Positions 35,011 to 47,185 of a stretch of DNA of 64,000 nt are shown in pieces (position 1 is the stretch's first letter; every line of letters starts with the position of its first letter). Location of the stretch: positions 3,286,001-3,350,000 of the forward strand of contig JASJZC010000007.1 of assembly GCA_037178855.1 (NCBI GenBank), in the 5' to 3' direction. The stretch comes from Oscheius sp. JU75 (Eukaryota; Nematoda; Chromadorea; Rhabditida; Rhabditidae). The position numbers were made by a program, and so were the translations under genes. The notes below the pieces were generated by a model. The model saw nothing but the letters and a program-made list of their open reading frames with translations. It ran no database searches and was not told the origin of the DNA.

Positions 35011-36932
35011 GGATTTTGATTCTACTTTCAAATCCAACGAGGTTGTCTACCATACAGGAGAGGTGAACTGGGTTCCACCAGGAATTTTCTTGGCTAGTTG
35101 CAAAATGGATATTACCTATTTCCCCTTTGATGAACAAACCTGCTATCTAAAGGTATTTATCTTAACTTCGGCCAGCTTTTTTTTGCAGTTCAGTTCCTGG
35201 ACTTATCACGGACATGCTCTCGATTTACACATTATTAAAGAAGATGGCGAAGGTAAGAGCTTTTTTAATAAAGGGATGAGCCTATTTACGAAGCATCTAT
35301 GGACTTATCAACCTATACACCAAGTGGTGAGTGGCAACTCTTGAGTACACCTGCTGTCCGCGAAGTCATCATAAATCAATGTTGCCCAGAGCCATATTCT
35401 ACCGTGACTTTCTACATTCATCTTCGGTCAGATTTCGTTGTCACTTGTAAAACATGGTCATTTTACAGAAGACGCACCATCTTCTATCTTTTCAACGTGG
35501 TATTTCCATCTTTACTTGTCAGCGTTATGACGCTGATGGGATTCTGTCTTCCTGCACACGATATGAGCGAAAAGATTGGATATCGTTAGTTGATTACAGT
35601 TAACGGTTATTTCCTTTTTAGAAACAACAATACTTCTCTCTGTATGCTTTTTCATAACAATTGTCAGCGAAATGACACCTCCAACATCTGAATCAGTTCC
35701 TTTGCTGGGTATGAAGTGATATGTTTAGAACAACTTATAACTTAGGAATGTTTTTCTCAACGTTGACACTAATTGTGAGTATATCTACAGCTTTCACTAT
35801 ACTTGTCTTGAACTTTCGCTATCGGCACACAACCAACACAAATATGCCGAAATTAGTGGGTTATCGCACAGGCTTTCATGATCAAAGTTCCGCAAACTGT
35901 TCATCGTATGGATTCCATGGCTGTTATTGATGAAAAGGCCAGGTGTTGCTTATCGTAAACGCAAAATGGACACTTTGGAGCGAGATGATGAGTCGTTTAT
36001 GGAGAACTGCGAAGATGCCGATTACGAGGTAACTGTATTGTTTCGAATGTTCATTTTTGTTTAGTGCTGTCCAACTTCGCCTGACTTTTATTTTCGCTCA
36101 CTCGATAGCGCTGATACTTTTCCTGTTTCAACGAAACCGCGGCCTTTACTTAAAAAGATGTACAGGTAATCCGGCACTTCCTTCGAAAATATGATGACGA
36201 AACAGCATTCCGACAGAACATCTTAATTTGGAGCGAAAAGTGGGTGATGGCATCTTGAAACCGACTGCTCGATTGCGGAAGAATAATGCTATTCGAGCAA
36301 AACGAAATGTCCAACTGGAGAAGTACATTAAAAGATGCATAAGTGATGCAGAAAAGAAAAGTGAGAAACGGACAATATCAATATCATTATCATGACCATT
36401 CAGAAAGTACTGCTTACTGCGAATATACGATGACAGTGGTAATGTATTACAACTGCATTCACGAGAAGCTAAAGTTCATTCACAAACGGCTTGAAAAGCA
36501 AGAAATTAACAAAGAAAAACAGGTTTTTTATTTATCAATTTGGCCAAAAATACCGTAAATATTCGATTAGAGAGGGACAACTATTCGAGTTACCTAAAAT
36601 GCGCAATTACGTATTCGCGCTTTTTGGACACTAAATTTTTTTTTCGATGGTCTGCAAAGTTGTAGGTGAGATTTACAGTTACTTTGCAGAACATCGAAAA
36701 TTTAAAAAATGCTGTCTTATGGCCGAAAACACGAATACGTAACTGCGTATTTTAGGTAACTCGAAAAGTGGCGCATGCGCCTCAAATCGAATATTTTCGA
36801 TAAGATATTCAGGATGAATGGAAGTTTGCTGCCATGGCTCTTGATCGGCTCTGCCTCGTTATTTTCACCTTTTTTATTTTGGCCTGCATCGCCGGTTTCA
36901 TGTCTTCAACTCCTCACTTTGATCTGGGATAA
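35011..36932 (+). pseudogene. receptor copy 2, lacking the 5' exons
   Basis: Identical to the copy 1 exons from FDSTFKSNEVVYHTGEV to the TM4 stop (TAA ending 36932). The signal peptide exon and the two exons carrying loops D and A are missing, so no ligand-binding receptor can be made from this copy alone. Its reading frames and splice sites are still intact. No promoter or acceptor is seen at the join (ATGAAATGTGAGGGATTTTG). Confidence 0.75.
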
Positions 36933-38698
36933 ACTACCGTATACATCTTTTTAAGTAAAGCTTGCGGTTCTGTGGAAACAGGAAAATATCAGCGATTGAT
37001 CCGGCTCGCAACCGCTTTTAGGATGAATAGTTGTGATTATGGAACCGCTGCTGTATCCACCACAAGCCAGAAACGGGTAGCCATTAAAGCAAATGTCTAA
37101 GGCTTCAAATTCAGGGCAGTACTCGGTCTTGCTAGTTAAAGTTCTCGGAACTCCAAGTTGTTCGTACTTGGTTTCATCGTAGTTTGAATTGGATCTTTCT
37201 GATAAGAACAGCAAAAACTGACTATTTCTTCCTATCCATATACATATGGTGTTGTGTTAAATATTGGCGCATAAAAAATGCGTTTTTCTTCGAAAACAGC
37301 AAACTTTTTGCACATTAGGTTGCTAGATATGATGAAAAACATCTCGCAAATCTATATTTCCACAGTCAAATCAAGAGATTTACTTGTAAATTTGCACAGT
37401 GGTGGAAACTGTGCGACCGGGAAACAGCTTGTGCGGCGCAAATGACATGTCAAAAACTAATTACGTATAAATCCTAAATGGTGTGTTTCGAATAGCTTGA
37501 ACCTAAGTTTCTACATTGTTAGATCAATTATGATGCCTTCGGTATTAAAAGAACGGAAAGATTTTTCTTTGATGGACTGTTTGGGTCACTTTTTTAGATT
37601 GATTTTGCCAAGGGGGTGAAAGCGGTAACCATTGTTTTCTAGACAAACTGAAAAACTCTATAACATGAGACTGTGTTGGTCGAATAGTGCATAAAAACTA
37701 GTGTTAAACCAGCCTATATACAGGCCTTTAAGATGAACTGTGTGAAACAAGGTCTCCGTATGAGTAAGCGCGCCAATACTTATCGGTTATCCTGTAGACG
37801 GATTTCATTTCCAAGTGGCAAGGTTTTTTTGGACAGACAGACAGGTTGAGGAAAGAACTGACCCGATTCGCCAGTTCCCAGAAGAGCAATGTCGCCGCCA
37901 GTATAATTATAAGAATTAAAATATCGCGAATAACAGTCTAGCTATGTGGTTGTCTATCTTTGCTGCTACGATTTCTATGGTTCATATGGCGAGAAGGACA
38001 ATTGGACAAACCCATCCCGATATTTCAAGGCAAACCATGTTGGCGAGAATGAAGGAGCGCAATAAGAGCATTACTGAGAATCAATCATGAGAGGATGAGC
38101 AACAGAGAGATAGAATAACAGAACAAAAAGAGACAAACTCACTTGGCTGATGAGGCAGAAGAGATTTAATTGTGTACTTAAAGAATCATGAATTAGGAGG
38201 CGGATTTCTTTTATAGTTCCCGGTGTTGCGTCTGTTAAAAAATAAATTTTAGATTTTGAGACACATTTTTCTGCCTCTCTAAGATCTCAAGAGCGTATCT
38301 AAGGAGTCAAAATTGCTCGGCTGTGTATCCTACTTTGCTATGTACGTAAACATCAGTTTACTTCAGGATCGGGATATCAAAAAGAAAAGAAACTCGATCA
38401 CCGTATCTCCCACATCTCCCTAGCAGAAAATATCTCTCTACTACTAAAGTGCAATGGTGTCCGTCCGTCTTTCCGTCCGTGCGTCACCACGAGAAAAAAG
38501 CTGGCAAGTCATGGCATGTCAAGAACTAAGTTGACAAGTCAGCTTTGGGGGGAACTTGGAGAAGCGGCGAAGTCGCCTGTTGTAAATGCTAAGTCAATAC
38601 TAAGGGGCGGCGAAGCCGTCGTAGGCGGCTGGTTTATAGCTAAAGTTTTCCCCGTAATCAAAGAGTTCGGAAAATAGCCGGAGATGATGAAATGTGAG

Positions 38699-40620
38699 GG
38701 ATTTTGATTCTACTTTCAAATCCAACGAGGTTGTCTACCATACAGGAGAGGTGAACTGGGTTCCACCAGGAATTTTCTTGGCTAGTTGCAAAATGGATAT
38801 TACCTATTTCCCCTTTGATGAACAAACCTGCTATCTAAAGGTATTTATCTTAACTTCGGCCAGCTTTTTTTTGCAGTTCAGTTCCTGGACTTATCACGGA
38901 CATGCTCTCGATTTACACATTATTAAAGAAGATGGCGAAGGTAAGAGCTTTTTTAATAAAGGGATGAGCCTATTTACGAAGCATCTATGGACTTATCAAC
39001 CTATACACCAAGTGGTGAGTGGCAACTCTTGAGTACACCTGCTGTCCGCGAAGTCATCATAAATCAATGTTGCCCAGAGCCATATTCTACCGTGACTTTC
39101 TACATTCATCTTCGGTCAGATTTCGTTGTCACTTGTAAAACATGGTCATTTTACAGAAGACGCACCATCTTCTATCTTTTCAACGTGGTATTTCCATCTT
39201 TACTTGTCAGCGTTATGACGCTGATGGGATTCTGTCTTCCTGCACACGATATGAGCGAAAAGATTGGATATCGTTAGTTGATTACAGTTAACGGTTATTT
39301 CCTTTTTAGAAACAACAATACTTCTCTCTGTATGCTTTTTCATAACAATTGTCAGCGAAATGACACCTCCAACATCTGAATCAGTTCCTTTGCTGGGTAT
39401 GAAGTGATATGTTTAGAACAACTTATAACTTAGGAATGTTTTTCTCAACGTTGACACTAATTGTGAGTATATCTACAGCTTTCACTATACTTGTCTTGAA
39501 CTTTCGCTATCGGCACACAACCAACACAAATATGCCGAAATTAGTGGGTTATCGCACAGGCTTTCATGATCAAAGTTCCGCAAACTGTTCATCGTATGGA
39601 TTCCATGGCTGTTATTGATGAAAAGGCCAGGTGTTGCTTATCGTAAACGCAAAATGGACACTTTGGAGCGAGATGATGAGTCGTTTATGGAGAACTGCGA
39701 AGATGCCGATTACGAGGTAACTGTATTGTTTCGAATGTTCATTTTTGTTTAGTGCTGTCCAACTTCGCCTGACTTTTATTTTCGCTCACTCGATAGCGCT
39801 GATACTTTTCCTGTTTCAACGAAACCGCGGCCTTTACTTAAAAAGATGTACAGGTAATCCGGCACTTCCTTCGAAAATATGATGACGAAACAGCATTCCG
39901 ACAGAACATCTTAATTTGGAGCGAAAAGTGGGTGATGGCATCTTGAAACCGACTGCTCGATTGCGGAAGAATAATGCTATTCGAGCAAAACGAAATGTCC
40001 AACTGGAGAAGTACATTAAAAGATGCATAAGTGATGCAGAAAAGAAAAGTGAGAAACGGACAATATCAATATCATTATCATGACCATTCAGAAAGTACTG
40101 CTTACTGCGAATATACGATGACAGTGGTAATGTATTACAACTGCATTCACGAGAAGCTAAAGTTCATTCACAAACGGCTTGAAAAGCAAGAAATTAACAA
40201 AGAAAAACAGGTTTTTTATTTATCAATTTGGCCAAAAATACCGTAAATATTCGATTAGAGAGGGACAACTATTCGAGTTACCTAAAATGCGCAATTACGT
40301 ATTCGCGCTTTTTGGACACTAAATTTTTTTTTCGATGGTCTGCAAAGTTGTAGGTGAGATTTACAGTTACTTTGCAGAACATCGAAAATTTAAAAAATGC
40401 TGTCTTATGGCCGAAAACACGAATACGTAACTGCGTATTTTAGGTAACTCGAAAAGTGGCGCATGCGCCTCAAATCGAATATTTTCGATAAGATATTCAG
40501 GATGAATGGAAGTTTGCTGCCATGGCTCTTGATCGGCTCTGCCTCGTTATTTTCACCTTTTTTATTTTGGCCTGCATCGCCGGTTTCATGTCTTCAACTC
40601 CTCACTTTGATCTGGGATAA
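38699..40620 (+). pseudogene. receptor copy 3, lacking the 5' exons
   Basis: Same content and truncation as copy 2, with the stop at 40618-40620. It contains the fold-back element in its last intron. No base differences from copy 1 were noticed in the exons. Confidence 0.75.
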
Positions 40621-42385
40621 ACTACCGTATACATCTTTTTAAGTAAAGCTTGCGGTTCTGTGGAAACAGGAAAATATCAGCGATTGATCCGGCTCGCAAC
40701 CGCTTTTAGGATGAATAGTTGTGATTATGGAACCGCTGCTGTATCCACCACAAGCCAGAAACGGGTAGCCATTAAAGCAAATGTCTAAGGCTTCAAATTC
40801 AGGGCAGTACTCGGTCTTGCTAGTTAAAGTTCTCGGAACTCCAAGTTGTTCGTACTTGGTTTCATCGTAGTTTGAATTGGATCTTTCTGATAAGAACAGC
40901 AAAAACTGACTATTTCTTCCTATCCATATACATATGGTGTTGTGTTAAATATTGGCGCATAAAAAATGCGTTTTTCTTCGAAAACAGCAAACTTTTTGCA
41001 CATTAGGTTGCTAGATATGATGAAAAACATCTCGCAAATCTATATTTCCACAGTCAAATCAAGAGATTTACTTGTAAATTTGCACAGTGGTGGAAACTGT
41101 GCGACCGGGAAACAGCTTGTGCGGCGCAAATGACATGTCAAAAACTAATTACGTATAAATCCTAAATGGTGTGTTTCGAATAGCTTGAACCTAAGTTTCT
41201 ACATTGTTAGATCAATTATGATGCCTTCGGTATTAAAAGAACGGAAAGATTTTTCTTTGATGGACTGTTTGGGTCACTTTTTTAGATTGATTTTGCCAAG
41301 GGGGTGAAAGCGGTAACCATTGTTTTCTAGACAAACTGAAAAACTCTATAACATGAGACTGTGTTGGTCGAATAGTGCATAAAAACTAGTGTTAAACCAG
41401 CCTATATACAGGCCTTTAAGATGAACTGTGTGAAACAAGGTCTCCGTATGAGTAAGCGCGCCAATACTTATCGGTTATCCTGTAGACGGATTTCATTTCC
41501 AAGTGGCAAGGTTTTTTTGGACAGACAGACAGGTTGAGGAAAGAACTGACCCGATTCGCCAGTTCCCAGAAGAGCAATGTCGCCGCCAGTATAATTATAA
41601 GAATTAAAATATCGCGAATAACAGTCTAGCTATGTGGTTGTCTATCTTTGCTGCTACGATTTCTATGGTTCATATGGCGAGAAGGACAATTGGACAAACC
41701 CATCCCGATATTTCAAGGCAAACCATGTTGGCGAGAATGAAGGAGCGCAATAAGAGCATTACTGAGAATCAATCATGAGAGGATGAGCAACAGAGAGATA
41801 GAATAACAGAACAAAAAGAGACAAACTCACTTGGCTGATGAGGCAGAAGAGATTTAATTGTGTACTTAAAGAATCATGAATTAGGAGGCGGATTTCTTTT
41901 ATAGTTCCCGGTGTTGCGTCTGTTAAAAAATAAATTTTAGATTTTGAGACACATTTTTCTGCCTCTCTAAGATCTCAAGAGCGTATCTAAGGAGTCAAAA
42001 TTGCTCGGCTGTGTATCCTACTTTGCTATGTACGTAAACATCAGTTTACTTCAGGATCGGGATATCAAAAAGAAAAGAAACTCGATCACCGTATCTCCCA
42101 CATCTCCCTAGCAGAAAATATCTCTCTACTACTAAAGTGCAATGGTGTCCGTCCGTCTTTCCGTCCGTGCGTCACCACGAGAAAAAAGCTGGCAAGTCAT
42201 GGCATGTCAAGAACTAAGTTGACAAGTCAGCTTTGGGGGAACTTGGAGAAGCGGCGAAGTCGCCTGTTGTAAATGCTAAGTCAATACTAAGGGGCGGCGA
42301 AGCCGTCGTAGGCGGCTGGTTTATAGCTAAAGTTTTCCCCGTAATCAAAGAGTTCGGAAAATAGCCGGAGATGATGAAATGTGAG

Positions 42386-43989
42386 GGATTTTGATTCTAC
42401 TTTCAAATCCAACGAGGTTGTCTACCATACAGGAGAGGTGAACTGGGTTCCACCAGGAATTTTCTTGGCTAGTTGCAAAATGGATATTACCTATTTCCCC
42501 TTTGATGAACAAACCTGCTATCTAAAGGTATTTATCTTAACTTCGGCCAGCTTTTTTTTGCAGTTCAGTTCCTGGACTTATCACGGACATGCTCTCGATT
42601 TACACATTATTAAAGAAGATGGCGAAGGTAAGAGCTTTTTTAATAAAGGGATGAGCCTATTTACGAAGCATCTATGGACTTATCAACCTATACACCAAGT
42701 GGTGAGTGGCAACTCTTGAGTACACCTGCTGTCCGCGAAGTCATCATAAATCAATGTTGCCCAGAGCCATATTCTACCGTGACTTTCTACATTCATCTTC
42801 GGTCAGATTTCGTTGTCACTTGTAAAACATGGTCATTTTACAGAAGACGCACCATCTTCTATCTTTTCAACGTGGTATTTCCATCTTTACTTGTCAGCGT
42901 TATGACGCTGATGGGATTCTGTCTTCCTGCACACGATATGAGCGAAAAGATTGGATATCGTTAGTTGATTACAGTTAACGGTTATTTCCTTTTTAGAAAC
43001 AACAATACTTCTCTCTGTATGCTTTTTCATAACAATTGTCAGCGAAATGACACCTCCAACATCTGAATCAGTTCCTTTGCTGGGTATGAAGTGATATGTT
43101 TAGAACAACTTATAACTTAGGAATGTTTTTCTCAACGTTGACACTAATTGTGAGTATATCTACAGCTTTCACTATACTTGTCTTGAACTTTCGCTATCGG
43201 CACACAACCAACACAAATATGCCGAAATTAGTGGGTTATCGCACAGGCTTTCATGATCAAAGTTCCGCAAACTGTTCATCGTATGGATTCCATGGCTGTT
43301 ATTGATGAAAAGGCCAGGTGTTGCTTATCGTAAACGCAAAATGGACACTTTGGAGCGAGATGATGAGTCGTTTATGGAGAACTGCGAAGATGCCGATTAC
43401 GAGGTAACTGTATTGTTTCGAATGTTCATTTTTGTTTAGTGCTGTCCAACTTCGCCTGACTTTTATTTTCGCTCACTCGATAGCGCTGATACTTTTCCTG
43501 TTTCAACGAAACCGCGGCCTTTACTTAAAAAGATGTACAGGTAATCCGGCACTTCCTTCGAAAATATGATGACGAAACAGCATTCCGACAGAACATCTTA
43601 ATTTGGAGCGAAAAGTGGGTGATGGCATCTTGAAACCGACTGCTCGATTGCGGAAGAATAATGCTATTCGAGCAAAACGAAATGTCCAACTGGAGAAGTA
43701 CATTAAAAGATGCATAAGTGATGCAGAAAAGAAAAGTGAGAAACGTAGTATACCATGACCGTGGTAATGGTATACTCGCAATTATGGTATATGGTATACT
43801 ACAACTGTATTCATGAAAAACTGAAGTTTATTCACGACCGTCTCAAGAAGGATCAACAAAAAGAAACATGTTTCTGCTATGGCTCTGATTGATCGACTCT
43901 GCCTCGTCATTTTCACCATTTTCATTTTGGTCTGCATTGCTGGTTTCTTGTCGTCTGCACTATATTTAATTTGGAATGAACTACATCTG
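42386..43989 (+). pseudogene. receptor copy 4, broken at both ends
   Basis: Matches the unit to 43745, which falls inside the short intron before the amphipathic helix exon. Beyond that it continues into a diverged version of the same 3' region (IHEKLKFIHDRLKKDQQKE; later RLCLVIFTIFILVCIAGF). The acceptor of that intron is replaced by repeats of TGGTATAC, and reading through meets a stop. The last intron and the start of the TM4 exon are deleted, so TM4 is out of frame with the helix. It is therefore both 5'-truncated and 3'-disrupted. The diverged tail is probably the original neighbouring paralogue into which the array was joined. Confidence 0.75.
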
Positions 43990-44051
43990 CATAATATAAC
44001 TTTTCATTTACAAAGGCGGGTCGTGTTGTAGTTTTTGCCAAAATCGGCAAC

Positions 44052-44178
44052 ATGGTGACTGTTCAAATAGTTCCGACACTATTGCTCGCACTCTCAATTT
44101 TACACTTTGAGACATTCAATAACGCAGAAGACTACGCTGATCGTTTAGTATTGGGTACAAGTAAGGACATGCTTTGAT
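44052..44178 (+). CDS. orphan signal-peptide exon
   Basis: The ATG at 44052 opens MVTVQIVPTLLLALSILHFE followed by TFNNAEDYADRLVLGT and a possible GTAAGG donor (from 44161). It has the form of a first exon of another ligand-gated channel subunit (signal peptide, then an acidic D-Y-A-x-R-L start). No second exon was found downstream. If unspliced it ends at TGA after 41 codons. Confidence 0.3.
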
Positions 44179-44179
44179 C

Positions 44180-45555
44180 GGCGCGCGACCTTGGTCGCGT
44201 CCTCGGCAGCAAAAAAGTCCAACATTTGAATGAGAAAGAAAGTGGCGTCGCTTCAAACAAAACCTTTTGCGGGCCTTCATCAAACCAGACACCTTTCGCA
44301 ACAGGATTAAAACGGGCCATCCAGTAGAAACTTTTGCAAACCGGTTCGCAGGAGTCAGGTCACCCCGATCGTTGTTTACTGATTTGCGTTTGCGTGGGTG
44401 ACAGCCGTGTCCGTATCTATCCCTGTCCGCGTTTTATCACACCCAGCTACCTCCCGGCGGCGCTCTCTAGCCTCTCCTCTGGGTTTGCACTCTCTTCTTC
44501 TTTTCGTCTCCAGGTTTCCGCTCGACCGTTCTCTAATCATCATCCTCATCTTCCGACCGTAAATAATCATTGCTCATCGATTTATCCGATTGTTGACTAT
44601 TCGGCGGCGAACATTCCAGAGTTTGGACACCTCACACCTCCGCCTTTTTACGCGCCTGTTGTTTCAAAATGTTGTAGATGTCTTGTATTGGATAAGTTTT
44701 ATTACTTTCGGGGATATTAGTGGCAACATCTGGGCTTTTAACGTAGTTAAGCATCTTTATTGGATTGCTTACATGTGCTCGCAAATTTCACTGACCCTTC
44801 CACATTGTTTGTAGAGTCGTTGTTTGTTTTCCTGCAGTACTATCAGTCTAGCGGTTTATCAAGATGCCATGAATGGACTATTGGCAAACTCTTAAATCTT
44901 GAAGTGATTCAAGGTACAATTTGATCTAGATGGAGATTTAAGTTTTATTGCTAATTTTAGCAATCAGTGTAAATGTTATGCATCACAGTTTTATGATTTG
45001 AGCACCTGGCTTCCAGTTGTCTAAGAACCCAAAATCCGAAAGGCAAACACACAAGTGCGCCGTCTTTTCTGTGTTGCCGACTTGGCAAAAGCGAATCTAC
45101 AATGACTATGTTTCATGGCGGTATTTGAGTGAATGAATTCATTCGTACATTACATGTTCTTACTCAACCGCGCCGCAAGAATCAACATATTCTTTGTCTT
45201 AGTCAAACATTCGCGCCCACACGTCTCTTTGCCTCTTGCTTGTTGCTTTGCTCTTCCAGCTGACACTTTTACCTGAAAAAGAAAGTTGTCAGCTGTTTGG
45301 TTGACTTCGCAGTAAGACAAAGAAAAACAGTCAGGTCACAGTCACTGAGAGCAGTGCCCCCATGCCATTTGCTGGTCTTATTTCTCAATCAGAAACATTT
45401 AGTACCATTGTCATGCCATGTTTCCTTAGAATTGTTGCCAGCTTACTCAGAGGATAGTGTTACAGCCGAAGATCGTGTCTTTTTGTTATTTTCTCAATTA
45501 GCATCTTCTTTTCTTTTTGCTAACTCTCAAGTATTCTAATTGACATGACATTCAG
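44180..45555. other. upstream region of the small heat shock protein gene
   Basis: No gene supported. Alternating-strand ORFs here lack coding character. I did not find a convincing GAA-TTC-GAA heat shock element array. An ATGAATTCAT palindrome near 45135 is present. The segment ends with a TGACATTCAG acceptor directly before the start codon. Confidence 0.4.
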
Positions 45556-46971
45556 ATGGAGCGTAGAATTGACGTGAACAGAGGTCAGTCGTCGGCCGTC
45601 GACAACGACTTCAGCAGCATGCGCGATCGTTTCGAGTCGGAAATGCGCCGAGTTGAGGACGAGATGCACCGACTTCGTGAAGAATTCGAGGGTAAAGAAG
45701 GTCAGTTGTTTGTGTACTACTTTTTGCATCTCTTCCTCAATCTCGCCAGCTGTATGTGGCATGTTGTAAAGCACACACAAACATCATCAGCCGGAAATAG
45801 CGTGCTTGTTTAGAAACACCAATTTTCGACGTATGGGTAAAGCAACAAAAAAAGTTGAGAGTTTTTTTGAATACGTCCCGAAAGAGCCCAATATTGCGCA
45901 GGAGGGCTGCCTGCTGCCGAAAACACAACACATTCTTCTGCTTCCTTTTAAGACCGCCCTTCCTCCCTGGTTGTTTCGTTTGAAGCCAATATTACAAGAT
46001 GTCCCTCTGAATGCCTAATATGATTAGATCTAATGATGTGGAACAATTGCAGGACGCCGTTCGCCATACCACCAGCCCATTGCCAACCAGAACTATTCGC
46101 ACAGCTCTCATCACGAGTCTTCTCGTTCTGAGTCGTTTGGTGGAGGAGCTCCTCAATCCTCTTTCCGTGGTAAGTTAACAACTTATATTTGTACATTTGA
46201 AAAGTTTGCTTCCCCAGAGGGTTATTTCAACTGATAAACATTCGGTGAGCTGGCTCAAAACACTCCCAACATTTGTCTTCGCAATTGCCACTCGTAACTT
46301 CAAAAAAGGGGTAACACGTGTTTACTTTGACATAATCCCACGCGCTTCATTTAAAAAGTATGTAATTCAAAACCTACTCCTTTCACGCTAAAAACATTGA
46401 AAAGAACCTCGCGCAATCAATCCAAATTGGACTGCCAACATCGTTCTTTGCCATCGGAAGTGTTTTGGCTTGGAACGCTGCAAAGGCCTTCCCCTTTTCG
46501 GTTCGTCCCGCTCTTGTTTATGTCTCTCAAGTTGACTTCTCAACTTTTCCTTTCAGGAGGAGACTTGATGGCTACTCGTCCCACTTATGACCCCTACATG
46601 GACAACCTCAAGAGCCCTCTAATCCGCGACGAGAGCGACGGAAAAACGCTGCGACTAAGGTGTGCTTTTCCACTTTGTTCAAAATTAAAAGCTCAGGTTT
46701 GATGTTGCCCAGTACAAGCCGGAAGAGGTGACTGTCAAGACGATTGACAACCGTCTTTTGGTTCACGCTAAGCATGAGGAAAAGAGCGCCCAGAGAACTG
46801 TCTTCAGAGAGTACAATCAGGTATGAATGCTATCAACTGGTTCATATTTTGAAATTCAAGGAGTTCCTTCTTCCTCGTGGAACCGACCCCGAGAAGATTA
46901 TGTCTACTCTGTCCACTGACGGCGTTCTGACTGTTGAGGCTCCTCTTCCCCAGCTGGCTATCCAACAGTAA
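45556..46971 (+). CDS. hsp-25: small heat shock protein (alpha-crystallin domain)
   Basis: Exons 45556-45700, 46053-46169, 46557-46659, 46697-46820 and 46861-46971 join in frame to ~199 residues. The ATG directly follows a CATTCAG acceptor. The N-terminal arm is charged and helical (MRDRFESEMRRVEDEMHRLREEFEG). A Ser/His/Gly-rich linker (SHSSHHESSRSES) follows. The alpha-crystallin domain reads LRLRFDVAQYKPEEVTVKTIDNRLLVHAKHEEKS, VFREYNQEFLLPRGTDPEKIMSTLSTDGVLTVEAPLP. The closing LAIQQ lacks a clear IXI motif. The EMRRVE-type arm points to the HSP-25 group (muscle-associated in C. elegans), hence the tentative symbol. ATP-independent chaperone. AATAAA at 47078-47083. Introns 1 and 2 (~350-390 nt) are long for this window. 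Confidence 0.85.
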
Positions 46972-47185
46972 TCCTTTTCCCATATGCACAATGACTTAAG
47001 AATTCTACGGCAATTTAGCTGTAAGTACATTTTATTTGGTGACAGAAAATGTATAGATGTATGTTTATTTTGTAGCCAATAAACTCTCTTTCACAACATT
47101 TTGTGGAATCTCGTGATATAAGTGACCCAATATAAAGGAAATATAATACAAGTAACCGTACAGTGTTGTGTCGCAGTTATTGGAA

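Larger units (their letters stand above)
31324..43745. repeat. head-to-tail tandem array, 3687-bp unit, ~3.4 copies
   Basis: Unit boundaries: copy 1 31324-35010 (3687 bp), copy 2 35011-38698 (3688), copy 3 38699-42385 (3687), copy 4 partial 42386-43745 (1360). All copies compared by eye are identical except one extra G in copy 2 (a run of six at 38547-38552 against five in the others). The unit begins inside the fourth exon of the receptor gene (GGATTTTGATTC). The junction has only a few bases of shared sequence (GAGG), so homology did not drive the first joining. Each unit contains the receptor 3' exons, ~1.77 kb of 3' flank, a fold-back element, antisense remnants and a low-complexity element. 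Confidence 0.95.
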
